In this document: positions 14,756 to 22,867 of the stretch, piece by piece
Numbering within the stretch: position 1 is the stretch's first letter
Layout of the letters: each line of letters opens with the position of its first letter
Assembly: GCA_937974245.1 (NCBI GenBank)
Contig: CALJKV010000083.1
Span: 1-22,879 of the forward strand
Direction of reading: 5' to 3'
DNA length: 22,879 bases
Origin: an uncultured Chloroflexota bacterium
GTDB taxonomy: Bacteria > Chloroflexota > Anaerolineae > Aggregatilineales > Phototrophicaceae
Made by a program: the position numbers and the translations under genes
Notes under the pieces: model-generated
What the model was told of the DNA's origin: nothing
What the model saw: the letters and a program-made list of their open reading frames with translations, nothing else
Database searches by the model: none

Positions 14756-16927
14756 TCAGGCGAGATCGAAGCGATCCAGGTTCATGACCTTGTCCCAGGC
14801 CGCGACGAAATCGTGTACGAACTTGCCCTGGGAGTCCGCACATCCATAGACCTCCGCCAGGGCACGCAGCTCGGAGTTTGAACCGAAGATGAGGTCAACA
14901 CGGGTGCCCGTCCACTTGCGTTCGCCCGTTGCGTAATCATGGCCTTCGAACACGTCTTCATCTTCCGAAGTGGCTTTCCAGGCGGTTTTCGTGTCCAGCA
15001 GATTCACGAAGAAGTCATTGGTGAGCGCCCCTGGGCGTTTAGTGAAGACACCATGCTGTGCCCCCCCGAAGTTGGCACCCAGGACGCGCAGCCCGCCCAT
15101 AAGAACCGTCATCTCAGGGGCAGTCAGCGTGAGCAGCTGCGCCCGATCCACCAGCAGTTCCTCTGCGGAGACGGTATACCTGGCTTTGAGGTAGTTGCGG
15201 AATCCATCCCCAACCGGTTCGAGTACCGCGAATGACTCCACGTCGGTTTGCTCCTGCGACGCATCCGCCCGGCCTGGCGTGAAGGGAACAGCCACCGTGT
15301 AACCGGCGTTTTTCGCCGCCTGTTCGACAGCGGCACATCCACCCAGAACGATCAGATCAGCGAGAGAGACTTGCTTCCCGCTGGATTGGGCGCTGTTGAA
15401 TGCGGCCTGGATTTTCTCAAGGGTCTTCAGCACAGTCTGCAATTGAGCCGGTTGGTTGACTGCCCAATCCTTTTGGGGCGACAGGCGAATGCGTGCCCCG
15501 TTCGCGCCACCGCGCTTATCGGAGCCGCGGAAGGTGGATGCTGACGCCCAGGCCGTCGTAACCAGTTGGGAAACCGAGAGTCCCGAAGCGAGAATCTTCG
15601 CCTTGAGCGCCGCGATGTCCTGAGCGCCGATGAGCGTATGATCCACTGCGGGCAGCGGGTCCTGCCAGATCAATTCCTCCGCCGGGACTTCCGGGCCGAG
15701 GTAACGCGAACGGGGGCCCATATCGCGGTGCGTCAGCTTGAACCAGGCACGGGCGAAGGCGTCGGCGAATTCCTCAGGATGCTGCTGATAGTGGCGGGCA
15801 ATCGGTTCGTAGATGGGGTCGTAGCGCAGCGAAAGATCGGCTGTGGTCATCATGGGGCGATGCTTCCTGGCGGGATCATGGGCGTCAACGACCATGTCCT
15901 CTTCGGCAACGTCCTTCGCCAGCCACTGATTCGCGCCTGCCGGGCTTTTCACCAGCTCCCACTCGTATTTGAACAGGATGTTCAGATAGCCCATATCCCA
16001 GGTGGTCGGGTTGGGCTTCCAGGCGCCCTCAATGCCGCTGCCGATGGTATCGCCGCCCATGCCGCTGCCGTAGCGGCTGTGCCAGCCAAGACCCTGCTCG
16101 GCAATGCCAGCCGCTTCAGGTTCCGGGCCGACGAGCGTCACATCGCCCGCGCCATGCGATTTGCCGAAGGTGTGTCCACCGGCGACGAGCGCGACGGTTT
16201 CGGCGTCATTCATCGCCATCCGTGCGAACGTCTCACGGACATCACGACCGGAGGCAACCGGGTCAGGGTTACCATTTGGGCCTTCCGGGTTGACATAGAT
16301 CAACCCCATCTGCACCGCAGCCAGGGGATTTTCGAGGTTCCGGTCGCCGGAATAACGTTTGTCGCCCAGCCACTCGGCCTCAGAACCCCAATAAATATCC
16401 TCTTCCGGCTGCCAGATGTCCACGCGCCCACCGGCGAAACCGAAGGTCTTGAATCCCATCGACTCCAGGGCGCAGTTACCCGCGAGAATCATGAGGTCAG
16501 CCCAGGAGATTTTCCTGCCGTATTTCTGCTTGATGGGCCACAACAGACGGCGGGCCTTATCGAGGTTCACGTTATCCGGCCAGCTGTTGAGGGGAGCAAA
16601 GCGCTGGTTGCCGGAACCCGCCCCGCCCCGACCGTCGCTGATGCGGTAGGTTCCGGCGCTGTGCCAGGCCATGCGGATAAAAAGCGGCCCGTAGTGTCCG
16701 TAATCCGCCGGCCACCACGGCTGCGAGTCGGTCATCAGCGCATAGAGGTCTTTCTTCACGGCTGACAGGTCAAGTTTCCTGAATTCCTCGGCGTAGTTGA
16801 AATCCTCACCCATCGGATTGCTTATGTGAGCGTGCTGGCGAAGAATATTCAGATTCAACTGGTTCGGCCACCAGTCCCGGTTCGATGTGCCACCATGTGC
16901 TACCGGGCACTTACCACTTTCATTCAT
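14756..16927 (-). CDS. katG: Catalase-peroxidase
   Basis: A 723-residue bifunctional heme enzyme that removes hydrogen peroxide as a catalase and oxidises small donors as a peroxidase. The N-terminal domain has the distal triad R85, W88, H89 (RMAWHSAG), proximal H252 (GGHTFGK) with W303, and the residues of the Met-Tyr-Trp adduct essential for catalase activity (W88, Y211, M237). The degenerate C-terminal peroxidase-like domain is complete, so the length is normal. AAAGGA precedes the ATG by about 9 bases. A small inverted repeat, CGTTG-AAA-CAACG (16942-16954), overlaps the leader; no Fur/PerR gene adjoins. It lies between two phage structural or packaging genes. Confidence 0.98.
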   Translation of the reverse strand: MNESGKCPVAHGGTSNRDWWPNQLNLNILRQHAHISNPMGEDFNYAEEFRKLDLSAVKKDLYALMTDSQPWWPADYGHYGPLFIRMAWHSAGTYRISDGRGGAGSGNQRFAPLNSWPDNVNLDKARRLLWPIKQKYGRKISWADLMILAGNCALESMGFKTFGFAGGRVDIWQPEEDIYWGSEAEWLGDKRYSGDRNLENPLAAVQMGLIYVNPEGPNGNPDPVASGRDVRETFARMAMNDAETVALVAGGHTFGKSHGAGDVTLVGPEPEAAGIAEQGLGWHSRYGSGMGGDTIGSGIEGAWKPNPTTWDMGYLNILFKYEWELVKSPAGANQWLAKDVAEEDMVVDAHDPARKHRPMMTTADLSLRYDPIYEPIARHYQQHPEEFADAFARAWFKLTHRDMGPRSRYLGPEVPAEELIWQDPLPAVDHTLIGAQDIAALKAKILASGLSVSQLVTTAWASASTFRGSDKRGGANGARIRLSPQKDWAVNQPAQLQTVLKTLEKIQAAFNSAQSSGKQVSLADLIVLGGCAAVEQAAKNAGYTVAVPFTPGRADASQEQTDVESFAVLEPVGDGFRNYLKARYTVSAEELLVDRAQLLTLTAPEMTVLMGGLRVLGANFGGAQHGVFTKRPGALTNDFFVNLLDTKTAWKATSEDEDVFEGHDYATGERKWTGTRVDLIFGSNSELRALAEVYGCADSQGKFVHDFVAAWDKVMNLDRFDLA

Positions 16928-17320
16928 CAGTGTGATCCTTTCGTTGTTTCAACGTATACACCGTGTTTCTACGAGTAAGTCTGTTTCACTCCACTCAGAT
17001 CCGGTTGGCAACCCATATATTCGATGTGTGAAATTGACCTATGGCGGTTTTTCTGGAGCGGATCAGGCAGGAGTGAGGAGAGGATAGCACAATTTGTCCC
17101 CGGCTGCCATCACAGACGCCGCCAGCGGGGGCGCTTAACCCCCTCCTAACCCTTCCTCCGGACGCCGCCAGCGGGGGCGGAACAGGTATTGGAGAATCGG
17201 CTCACTCCCTACCACCCACTGATTTGAGGGAGTAACAGGGAAAAGTGTCGTGCAGTAAAGGGCTTGCGGGGAGGGTTATTGCGCCCGCGAATCGAAGCGT
17301 CGCATGGGTCAAGCCAACCG
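16928..17320. other. 393-bp gap upstream of katG
   Basis: It includes the katG leader with palindromes CGTTGTTTCAACG (16942-16954) and ACACCGTGT (16958-16966), but no convincing -35/-10 pair. Further right GACGCCGCCAGCGGGGGCG occurs twice in direct orientation (17115-17133, 17161-17179). No gene or terminator was recognised. Confidence 0.5.
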
Positions 17321-18808
17321 TTATCCGGCTCCGGCCAGCCGCTCGCGGGCGGCCTGGAAGGCGGCGCGGGCGGCGTCGGGCGTATCGGCGGCCAGCAGTT
17401 CCGCCGTGACCTCGAAGGCGAGGTCGTCCGGCAGGGCGCGTACCGCGAAGGGGCGCGGGTTGGCCTGCCCCCAGCGTTTGAGGGTGAAGCGTTCCCAGCG
17501 GGCGAGTTCGGCCAGGGAGTCCTGAGGTGTGAGTGCTGAGTCTTGAGGAGAGCGTGAAAAGTGCCGAGTTGAAAGTGCCGAGTCCTGGGGGGGCGTGGAC
17601 TGTGCAGGCTCGGCGGACGAGGCAAGCCTCGTCCCTACAGGTGCGGCGGGGGATGAGACGGCGGATTCGCCCCAGGTGACGGCGGGAAGCTGGAAGTAAC
17701 GCTGGCGGATTTCATTGACGGTCAGCACCGGGTAGGCGGTACGGATTTCGTCCAGACGGGCCTGGGCGTCGGTGGGGCGGATGTCCTCGAAAACGATCTG
17801 GTGCGTCCCCGGCCAGAACGGGAGAAGCTCCTGGGTGATTTTCTGCGAAAGGCGGACGAGTTTGGGCCATAGGGTGCGCTCAATGAACTGGCGTTCGGCG
17901 ACTTTGGCATTGGCTTCGGTGGCGTTGTCGCTGACGAGTCCTACGGGAATCCCGAAGATATTGAGGATTTCGTCGCGGTGGGCTTCGCGGCCTTTGAGGA
18001 AGTCGAGTTCGTTGTGGTTGAGGCCGATGTTCTGCCACTGGATGGCGTCGCCGCGCAGGACGGCAGTACGCCGCTGGCCGCCGCCAAAGCTGGCACGCCA
18101 TTCGCGCTTGATGCGTTCGTAGTCGGAGTCGGAGACTGCCCCTTGCAGGCTGACAATCCCCGCCGGGACGCCGTTATCCTGCCCGAAGGTGTTGTGATTC
18201 CACTGCGCCATCGCCCGGTCACTGTGGACGGCGAGGCGGGCGGCCTCCAGCGCGGAGAGGCCGTAATAGTCGTTGGCGGGATGCCAGCGTTTGAAGTGGA
18301 CGACTTCCACTGGGTCGAGGGGGATGCGCTGGCCGTCAATCTCGTAAAGGTAGCCTTTCACAGCCTCCAGCGCGTCGGGGACGATGCTCACGCGGTCAGG
18401 ACGCAGCGGCCAGATCTGCATCGGGACGCCAGCGGAATCCCCGGCCAGGAACCAGTAGGCGTCCCCGGTGAGTTCCAACATGCCGATGGTCTGTTCGATC
18501 AACTCGAAGCGGCTGAGAAACGGGTTGGGTGCGTCGAGCAGGGTTTCCAGGGGGTGATTCTGCACTTCAAGGCGGCGCTCGCCCTCGAGGCGCAGCACAC
18601 GCAGCGGTACGAGGGCGGCGGCTTCAGCGATGCGGTTGATGGCGATATACACCCAGGGGGACTGGCTGTAGACGCCCGCCTGCGCCCCGGTTTCGGCCAG
18701 GTTAGGCCAGATAAAGGCATTGTGGCGGGCGACGGCTTCCAGATGGGGAGCAGGTCGCAGCCCGCGTGCCCGCCGGGGGATGAAACGTTGGGTGAGCCAG
18801 TTGAGCAT
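17321..18808 (-). CDS. Phage portal protein, HK97 type
   Basis: A 495-residue portal protein, the ring through which terminase packages DNA in tailed phages. Recognisable parts are SPWVYIAINRIAEAAA near the start, HPLETLLDAPNPFLSRFELIE, the GDAYWFL segment, VVHFKRWHP and FGIPVGLVSDNATEANAK. The start at 18808 is preferred to 18862 because AGAGG lies 9 bases ahead. A repeat-built linker (about residues 385-430) carries a REP-like hairpin read in frame as VGTRLASSA and three QDS(A)L repeats, before a normal-looking C-terminal tail. No protease or capsid gene follows. It may be functional or a relic whose frame happens to survive. Confidence 0.88.
   Translation of the reverse strand: MLNWLTQRFIPRRARGLRPAPHLEAVARHNAFIWPNLAETGAQAGVYSQSPWVYIAINRIAEAAALVPLRVLRLEGERRLEVQNHPLETLLDAPNPFLSRFELIEQTIGMLELTGDAYWFLAGDSAGVPMQIWPLRPDRVSIVPDALEAVKGYLYEIDGQRIPLDPVEVVHFKRWHPANDYYGLSALEAARLAVHSDRAMAQWNHNTFGQDNGVPAGIVSLQGAVSDSDYERIKREWRASFGGGQRRTAVLRGDAIQWQNIGLNHNELDFLKGREAHRDEILNIFGIPVGLVSDNATEANAKVAERQFIERTLWPKLVRLSQKITQELLPFWPGTHQIVFEDIRPTDAQARLDEIRTAYPVLTVNEIRQRYFQLPAVTWGESAVSSPAAPVGTRLASSAEPAQSTPPQDSALSTRHFSRSPQDSALTPQDSLAELARWERFTLKRWGQANPRPFAVRALPDDLAFEVTAELLAADTPDAARAAFQAARERLAGAG
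17615..17638 (-). repeat. REP-like hairpin inside the portal gene
   Basis: GGACGAGGC and GCCTCGTCC form a perfect 9-bp stem around AA, followed by CTAC (17635-17638) and AG. It is read in frame on the minus strand as VGTRLASSA. Confidence 0.75.
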
Positions 18809-19037
18809 GGGGATGTGCCTCTCTGCGCGGACTGCGCCTGTAGGGGGGATGTTGACCCGCACCCGACCTTCTCAGGGGTAAGACACGCCAGGGGATAAAT
18901 CCCCCGGCTAAGGCAAGGCCAAGTCCACTAAAGGGACTCTTTGACCCTGTATTTCGAACCTCTTGAGCAGGCTTGGAACACCTTGCCGGGTATTTATGGT
19001 CATTAAGAAAATAATCGGGAAACTGTTCGATTCTGGC

Positions 19038-19097
19038 GGACGCCCAGAAGGGCGTCCCTACCATCGGGTTCTGTAGGGGACAGGGCAAGCCCTGTCC
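19038..19097. repeat. Pair of REP-like hairpins, GTAG heads facing each other
   Basis: The left element pairs GGACGCCC with GGGCGTCC (19038-19057) and ends CTAC (19058-19061). The right one starts CTGTAG (19071-19076) and pairs GGACAGGGC with GCCCTGTCC (19078-19097). The two are therefore inverted relative to each other, 11 bases apart. Confidence 0.7.
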
Positions 19098-19377
19098 GCT
19101 AAAATCCTACCCGTAGCGTTTCGCTCGTTACCTGATTAAATCCTTAACCTGCATTAATGGCCGGCAAATGGCCTATTCCGATGGTATCGGCTTAATGCCT
19201 ATCCCGGAAAACTTTCCGGACTTCCTCCACGAACGGAGAAAACGCGGATAAGGCGTGTGGGGTCACCAACAAGGATCGGGGAACACCGGCAGGCTTGCCA
19301 TCCGGCTGGTGACGGATAACGGCTGAAAGCGCGGTGGCTGCCGTCCGTGCTGCGCGGTGTTTACCCGATATGCTTCT

Positions 19378-19397
19378 ATTATAGAACATTTATTCTA
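19378..19397 (-). promoter_or_regulatory. LexA-like operator overlapping a TATAAT box
   Basis: TAGAACATTTATTCTA (19382-19397) is an inverted repeat, TAGAA-6-TTCTA, that fits GAAYnnnnRTTC, close to Gram-positive-type SOS boxes. TATAAT on the minus strand (19383-19378) overlaps its edge. No good -35 is seen. The frames on either side are weak: minus 19192-19389 would start inside the operator, and plus 19412 starts ahead of repeats. Confidence 0.4.
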
Positions 19398-19509
19398 AAA
19401 TGGGTGGACAAATGCTCGAATCTTTGATCAGTAATTCCGGTGATTTTCCAAATAGGGGATACAGGCCGCGTAGAAATCGTCTCATGTGTACCAAGTTAAG
19501 GCATAACTA

Positions 19510-19567
19510 CCTATTTGGGGGATATGCTTTTGGCCTTTTCACCCCCTCTAAATCTCCCCCGCCAGCA
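19510..19567 (+). repeat. 58-bp dispersed repeat, copy 2
   Basis: Second copy of the repeat at 14497-14554, same orientation, about 52 of 58 bases equal. The differences cluster in the first 18 bases. Confidence 0.8.
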
Positions 19568-19856
19568 CGCGGACTTTCGTTCCCCTCGGCACGCCTGCTT
19601 TCACCTGCTTCAGCAGCCGCATAATCATCCGCGCTTGTCCTTTGGCCCTGCTTTCTGGTGTCGCCCCCTCAGCTCCGTCAACGGAGAGGGGAAAATGAGC
19701 GCAGCGAGTAGGGGGGAGGTTGGTGTGACGAATTTACGGATAGGTTCTAATTGAATCCCGCTGCCGGATACGGTAAGTTCTTTTCAGCTTGCCCGCAGGA
19801 ATCAAAAGGGGCGCAGCCGATGCCACGCCCCTGAATAGCGTTGTCAATCAGGAGGA

Positions 19857-20447
19857 TTATACTGCTGGCTTGTAGCAGAACTCCCAGGTGTTATCCATAC
19901 CCAGAGGGGCCAGGTCAGCATCTGCAAATAAGCCACCGTGCCAGTTCGTGATCGGACGGGTAGTTGCTTCTGTATAGCCAACCGGGCAGGTGCCTGTTCC
20001 AGCGGGCAGGAAGAGCTGGACTTCCTCAACCGACCCATCAGCGCCGGCATCACGGGTGCCTGTTTTGTTTGAAAAGGCGCAGAATTCAGCCCCAAAACCT
20101 GTCTTGCATACTCTCAACAGACTACTGCTGACGACTTCTTCAACCACTTCCACCACCGGCGGCAGTACGCCCCCGTAGAAATCGGGGAAGTCTTCCCGGC
20201 TGATAAGACCCTGGTTGAAGCGGGCGAGATACCATCCGGCATTCCACAGCCACGGGCTGTCGCATTTGCCTTCCAGCACGCCCCCGGCATAACACTCATT
20301 GTCGGTGGGAGAACCGCATTCGGCCAGCCCACTCCCATCATCGGGGTCGGTGGTGCAGTAGTCCGAAGCGCCATCCTGAGCAAAGACCGTAACCGATAAA
20401 CCAATGACGAACAGGGTAATCATGATGATTGATATGACTTTGCGCAT
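19857..20447 (-). CDS. Secreted cysteine-rich protein of unknown function
   Basis: A 196-residue exported protein. The signal peptide spans about residues 1-23 with likely cleavage after VFA. The mature part has eight cysteines (31, 44, 52, 62, 114, 123, 154, 191), an even number that suits disulfides outside the cell, and a WLWNAGWYLARFNQG segment that resembles motifs I recall in exported Chloroflexota proteins, unconfirmed. A valine/glutamate-rich stretch (about 97-110) may be a linker. AAGGAG stands 11 bases before the ATG. The AT-rich region upstream probably holds the promoter. It stands alone, and I cannot assign a function. Confidence 0.65.
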   Translation of the reverse strand: MRKVISIIMITLFVIGLSVTVFAQDGASDYCTTDPDDGSGLAECGSPTDNECYAGGVLEGKCDSPWLWNAGWYLARFNQGLISREDFPDFYGGVLPPVVEVVEEVVSSSLLRVCKTGFGAEFCAFSNKTGTRDAGADGSVEEVQLFLPAGTGTCPVGYTEATTRPITNWHGGLFADADLAPLGMDNTWEFCYKPAV

Positions 20448-20543
20448 CCCTACAAATCTCCTTGACTGATTTGTTATTTCTATGTAACCAGTCTAGGGTT
20501 TAAATTATTGCTGAATAATTGAGGATATTCATTGTTATGAACT

Positions 20544-20597
20544 GTTTGAAAAATGTAACTTGACACTCGCGTAAATTTACACAAGGTTTGAAAAATG
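20544..20597. repeat. 12-bp direct repeats flanking a palindrome
   Basis: GTTTGAAAAATG occurs at 20544-20555 and 20586-20597, 42 bases apart (four helical turns), and the perfect palindrome GTAAATTTAC lies between them at 20571-20580. The area is AT-rich, upstream of the secreted protein gene and downstream of the TolB-like gene. It may be a regulatory region. Confidence 0.45.
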
Positions 20598-20632
20598 AAA
20601 TATCAGCCGGGAAATTTGTATGGGTTTCGTTT

Positions 20633-21916
20633 CTATGAGGAAACCAGCACGGCATCCAGCACCGGCACGGGGGTGGTGACGGTGGCAATCGTCACGCTGG
20701 CGGAGTCCAGGCGGGCATAACGCACTTCAAACGGGGCGGTCTGCGCGGTGGCATAGACGTACACATCGCCCCCCACGAAAACCGGGCTGAACATCACGCT
20801 CCGGTCATCGGGCAGGCGGCGCGGCGGGATTCCCTGCCGTCCCAGCCAGTATGTCCCCGGTTCGCCCTGCACATACACAAACTGACTGCTGCCCGGCAGC
20901 CAGCGCGGGGGTTGGAGTGTGCCAGCTTCCCCGGTAATGTAGCCAATGGGGTCGCCCCCGTCGCCATTCGCCACGACGAGTTCAAAACGGTTGCTGGTCG
21001 CCGTCTCCATGCGGCGCAGGTAGACCAGCCCGAAGGCGTTATCCGTCCACAGCGGCAGGCCAAAGAAGCTAGCCGTCGCGTCTCCGACTCGCTCCCGCGA
21101 ACCATCCACGCCCAGCCGCCACAGGTCAACCGGCGGGCTGTTCACATCATCATATACCAGGTCGGAGTCGGGGAGGGCGACGCGCAGGGCGCTGCTATCG
21201 GCTTCCCAGAAGAGGTCAGGGTAAAACTTGTACTCCGCACCGGTGCTCACCCCGAAGAAATACAGTAGATCGCGGGCGTCCCGCTGCCCCAGCGGGTCAA
21301 CTACACGGATACGCCCGTCCTGCCGTCCGTAAGTGCCGGGGTAGGCGAGGGCGATGCGCTGGCGATCCGGGCTGATGGCGAAGTGGCCGCCGTCGGTGCG
21401 CGGCAGAATCAGCACGACTTCGCGGGTGCGCTGGTTGGCACGCCACAGGTCGTCCTGGCGCTCCTGCCCGGTAGCGTAAATCTGCCCGGTATTGAAGTAC
21501 AGCACGTCGCTATCCAGCCAGGCGATCTCACCGATGACGGGACGCCCGCCCTGGAAGGGCCGCAGCCGGTCATTGGGGACGAGTTCCTGTTCGGCCTGCC
21601 CGGCGCTATCCACCACCCACAGCGACTCCGGCTCTCCGCCCGACCCGCGGGTGAAGGCGATATGCTCCCCATCGGGGGCGATCACCGGGCGGATCACCCC
21701 GCCGCTGGCAACCCGGCGCGGCAGGCTCTCCCCCTGCCGCCAGATGACGAGGTTGCCGTTTTCAACCCAGGCGACGACCAGCGTTTCCGCAGCAGCGGGC
21801 GGCACCGGCGAGGGCGTGACCACCGGCGCGGCGCTCAACGAGCAGGCGGCGAGGAGCAAGGCAGTGATGCACAGGGAGCAGACACGGATGACATGGATGA
21901 AGGCTGGTTTCGTCAT
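20633..21916 (-). CDS. TolB-like beta-propeller lipoprotein
   Basis: A 427-residue lipoprotein: signal sequence with lipobox LLAAC (acylated C25), a proline/alanine-rich tether to about residue 43, then repeated WD40/PD40-like blades such as RPVIAPDGEHIAFTRG, FAISPDRQRIALAYPG and PRWLPGSSQFVYV. It is expected on the outer face of the cytoplasmic membrane, where such propellers bind proteins or glycans; the ligand is unknown. No clear ribosome site precedes the ATG, so the start is less sure, but the signal peptide supports it. It is a fuller relative of the one-blade protein at 12668. Confidence 0.8.
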   Translation of the reverse strand: MTKPAFIHVIRVCSLCITALLLAACSLSAAPVVTPSPVPPAAAETLVVAWVENGNLVIWRQGESLPRRVASGGVIRPVIAPDGEHIAFTRGSGGEPESLWVVDSAGQAEQELVPNDRLRPFQGGRPVIGEIAWLDSDVLYFNTGQIYATGQERQDDLWRANQRTREVVLILPRTDGGHFAISPDRQRIALAYPGTYGRQDGRIRVVDPLGQRDARDLLYFFGVSTGAEYKFYPDLFWEADSSALRVALPDSDLVYDDVNSPPVDLWRLGVDGSRERVGDATASFFGLPLWTDNAFGLVYLRRMETATSNRFELVVANGDGGDPIGYITGEAGTLQPPRWLPGSSQFVYVQGEPGTYWLGRQGIPPRRLPDDRSVMFSPVFVGGDVYVYATAQTAPFEVRYARLDSASVTIATVTTPVPVLDAVLVSS

Positions 21917-22243
21917 GGCGGCGGTTTATCGTTTCGTTTTGCACACGTCCTACCAGTCTACACCACTTCCCGTAAACCGTAAAAATTGTGAGAGTGTAGG
22001 GGAAAGAAATCGTATCGCCGCCAGAGGATGAAATCCTCCGGCTAAGCGTTGTGGGCAAGCCCCTTCAAAAGGGGCTGTTCGCGGTTTGAATTGACCACCA
22101 GCCGGTTGAAACCGGCTTCCAGCCTGGGGCGTTTCCGTAAAGCGTTATGGGGTCAGCGGTGTGGCAGGACCCGAACCGGCAGGCAGTTGGTTGGGAATTT
22201 TCGTGTCTTCCTGCTGCGTAATCCCTGAATTTCTGATAATCCG
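21917..22243. other. 327-bp gap with three hairpins
   Basis: Three stem-loops lie in a row: GAGGAT-GAA-ATCCTC with a CGGCTAAG tail (22024-22046), AGCCCCTT-CAA-AAGGGGCT (22058-22076) and AGCCGGTT-GA-AACCGGCT (22100-22117). The first shares its CCGGCTAAG tail with 18891-18912. None has a T-run, so they look like dispersed repeats rather than terminators. No gene was seen. Confidence 0.6.
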
Positions 22244-22867
22244 TTAGCTATTGTTAATTCTGCGATATAGTCTTACAAAATCTTCAAATGATTCGGGAGC
22301 ACCACTACGGTGAATCATACTGTGACAATTTGAACAGACAACTGCAAAATCTGAGTCAGGTGACAAAGGGGTTGGTTGATTCAAGGGTAAAGATGATAAC
22401 GGTATTATGTGATGAGCTTCGATGAAATGGTGACCAAGTTCTCCATACTTTTCTGCAAAGTCGAAGCCACAAACTTCGCATTTGTATCCATGAACCTCCT
22501 TTGCCTTTTTGGCGAGTTCCGGGTTACGCTCTGCACTATAATGTTGACGCAAACGACGTTTCTCAGGTAATAACATTGCTGGATTTGGTGAGTCGGCAAT
22601 AGGTTGGTCAATATCAAATTCAGTGACTCCGCCTTGTGCACTGACTGTTCTGTATAACCTTAGCATAGTACGTAGGTCGGTCAAAAGCTCTTCTGTACTG
22701 GGAAGACTGTCACGGTGATACCTAATACCGAATGCGTGCCCCGCTTCGTAAAATGCAAGGATTGAGCCAACTCTTGTTCCCTGCAGATCGATCGCATTAG
22801 GTGAAAAATGATTTGGGAGTTGTGTTGAGAAGCCATTTGAAAAGTCAATTTGCTGCCTGAAGTCGTA
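22244..22867 (-). CDS. HNH endonuclease with partial MrcB_N domain, 5' end interrupted or missing
   Basis: The open frame runs 207 codons from a TAG at 22868-22870 to the stop at 22244. Its first part (GSILAFYEAGHAFGIRYH, LPSTEELLTDLRTMLRLY) looks like the C-terminal half of the MrcB N-terminal domain (DUF3578). The rest is an HNH nuclease with C69/C72 (CEVC), H91/H92 (AHHI), C117/C120/H121 (CSNCH) and H125, numbered from the TTG at 22684. MrcB_N-HNH proteins are thought to be modification-dependent restriction enzymes. No ATG or GTG precedes the MrcB_N part in frame, and the TAG falls 10 bases from the window edge. The gene is therefore either broken, frameshifted, or translated only from TTG22684 or ATG22666 as an HNH protein. 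Confidence 0.7.
   Translation of the reverse strand, partial: YDFRQQIDFSNGFSTQLPNHFSPNAIDLQGTRVGSILAFYEAGHAFGIRYHRDSLPSTEELLTDLRTMLRLYRTVSAQGGVTEFDIDQPIADSPNPAMLLPEKRRLRQHYSAERNPELAKKAKEVHGYKCEVCGFDFAEKYGELGHHFIEAHHIIPLSSLPLNQPTPLSPDSDFAVVCSNCHSMIHRSGAPESFEDFVRLYRRINNS

Larger units (their letters stand above)
18809..19856. other. About 1 kb with no convincing gene, dense in short repeats
   Basis: It contains hairpin GGGGAT-AA-ATCCCC with CGGCTAAG (18891-18912, related to 22024-22046), two REP-like hairpins (19038-19097), CCGGAAA/TTTCCGG (19205-19221), a LexA-like box with TATAAT (19378-19397), the second 58-bp repeat (19510-19567), palindrome CTCCGTCAACGGAG (about 19672-19685) and a GGGGCG/CGCCCC hairpin (19808-19831). 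CCAAATAGG (19448-19456) and CCTATTTGG (19510-19518) form an inverted pair. Short frames here (minus 19192-19389, plus 19400-19624) match nothing I recognise. Confidence 0.55.

Noticed and set aside
15566..16765. 399-codon open frame antisense to katG
   Set aside because: It is a shadow of the GC-rich katG codons; katG has a full set of catalytic residues, whereas the antisense product shows no motif.
17978..18898. 306-codon open frame antisense to the portal gene
   Set aside because: It overlaps the recognisable portal protein over almost its whole length and shows no domain of its own.
19192..19389. 65-codon minus-strand ORF
   Set aside because: Its ATG lies inside the LexA-like box and upstream of the -10, so it could not be on the transcript from that promoter; there is no ribosome site or recognisable motif.
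19400..19624. 74-codon plus-strand ORF after the LexA-like box
   Set aside because: Its second half is the translated 58-bp dispersed repeat; the first half matches nothing I know.
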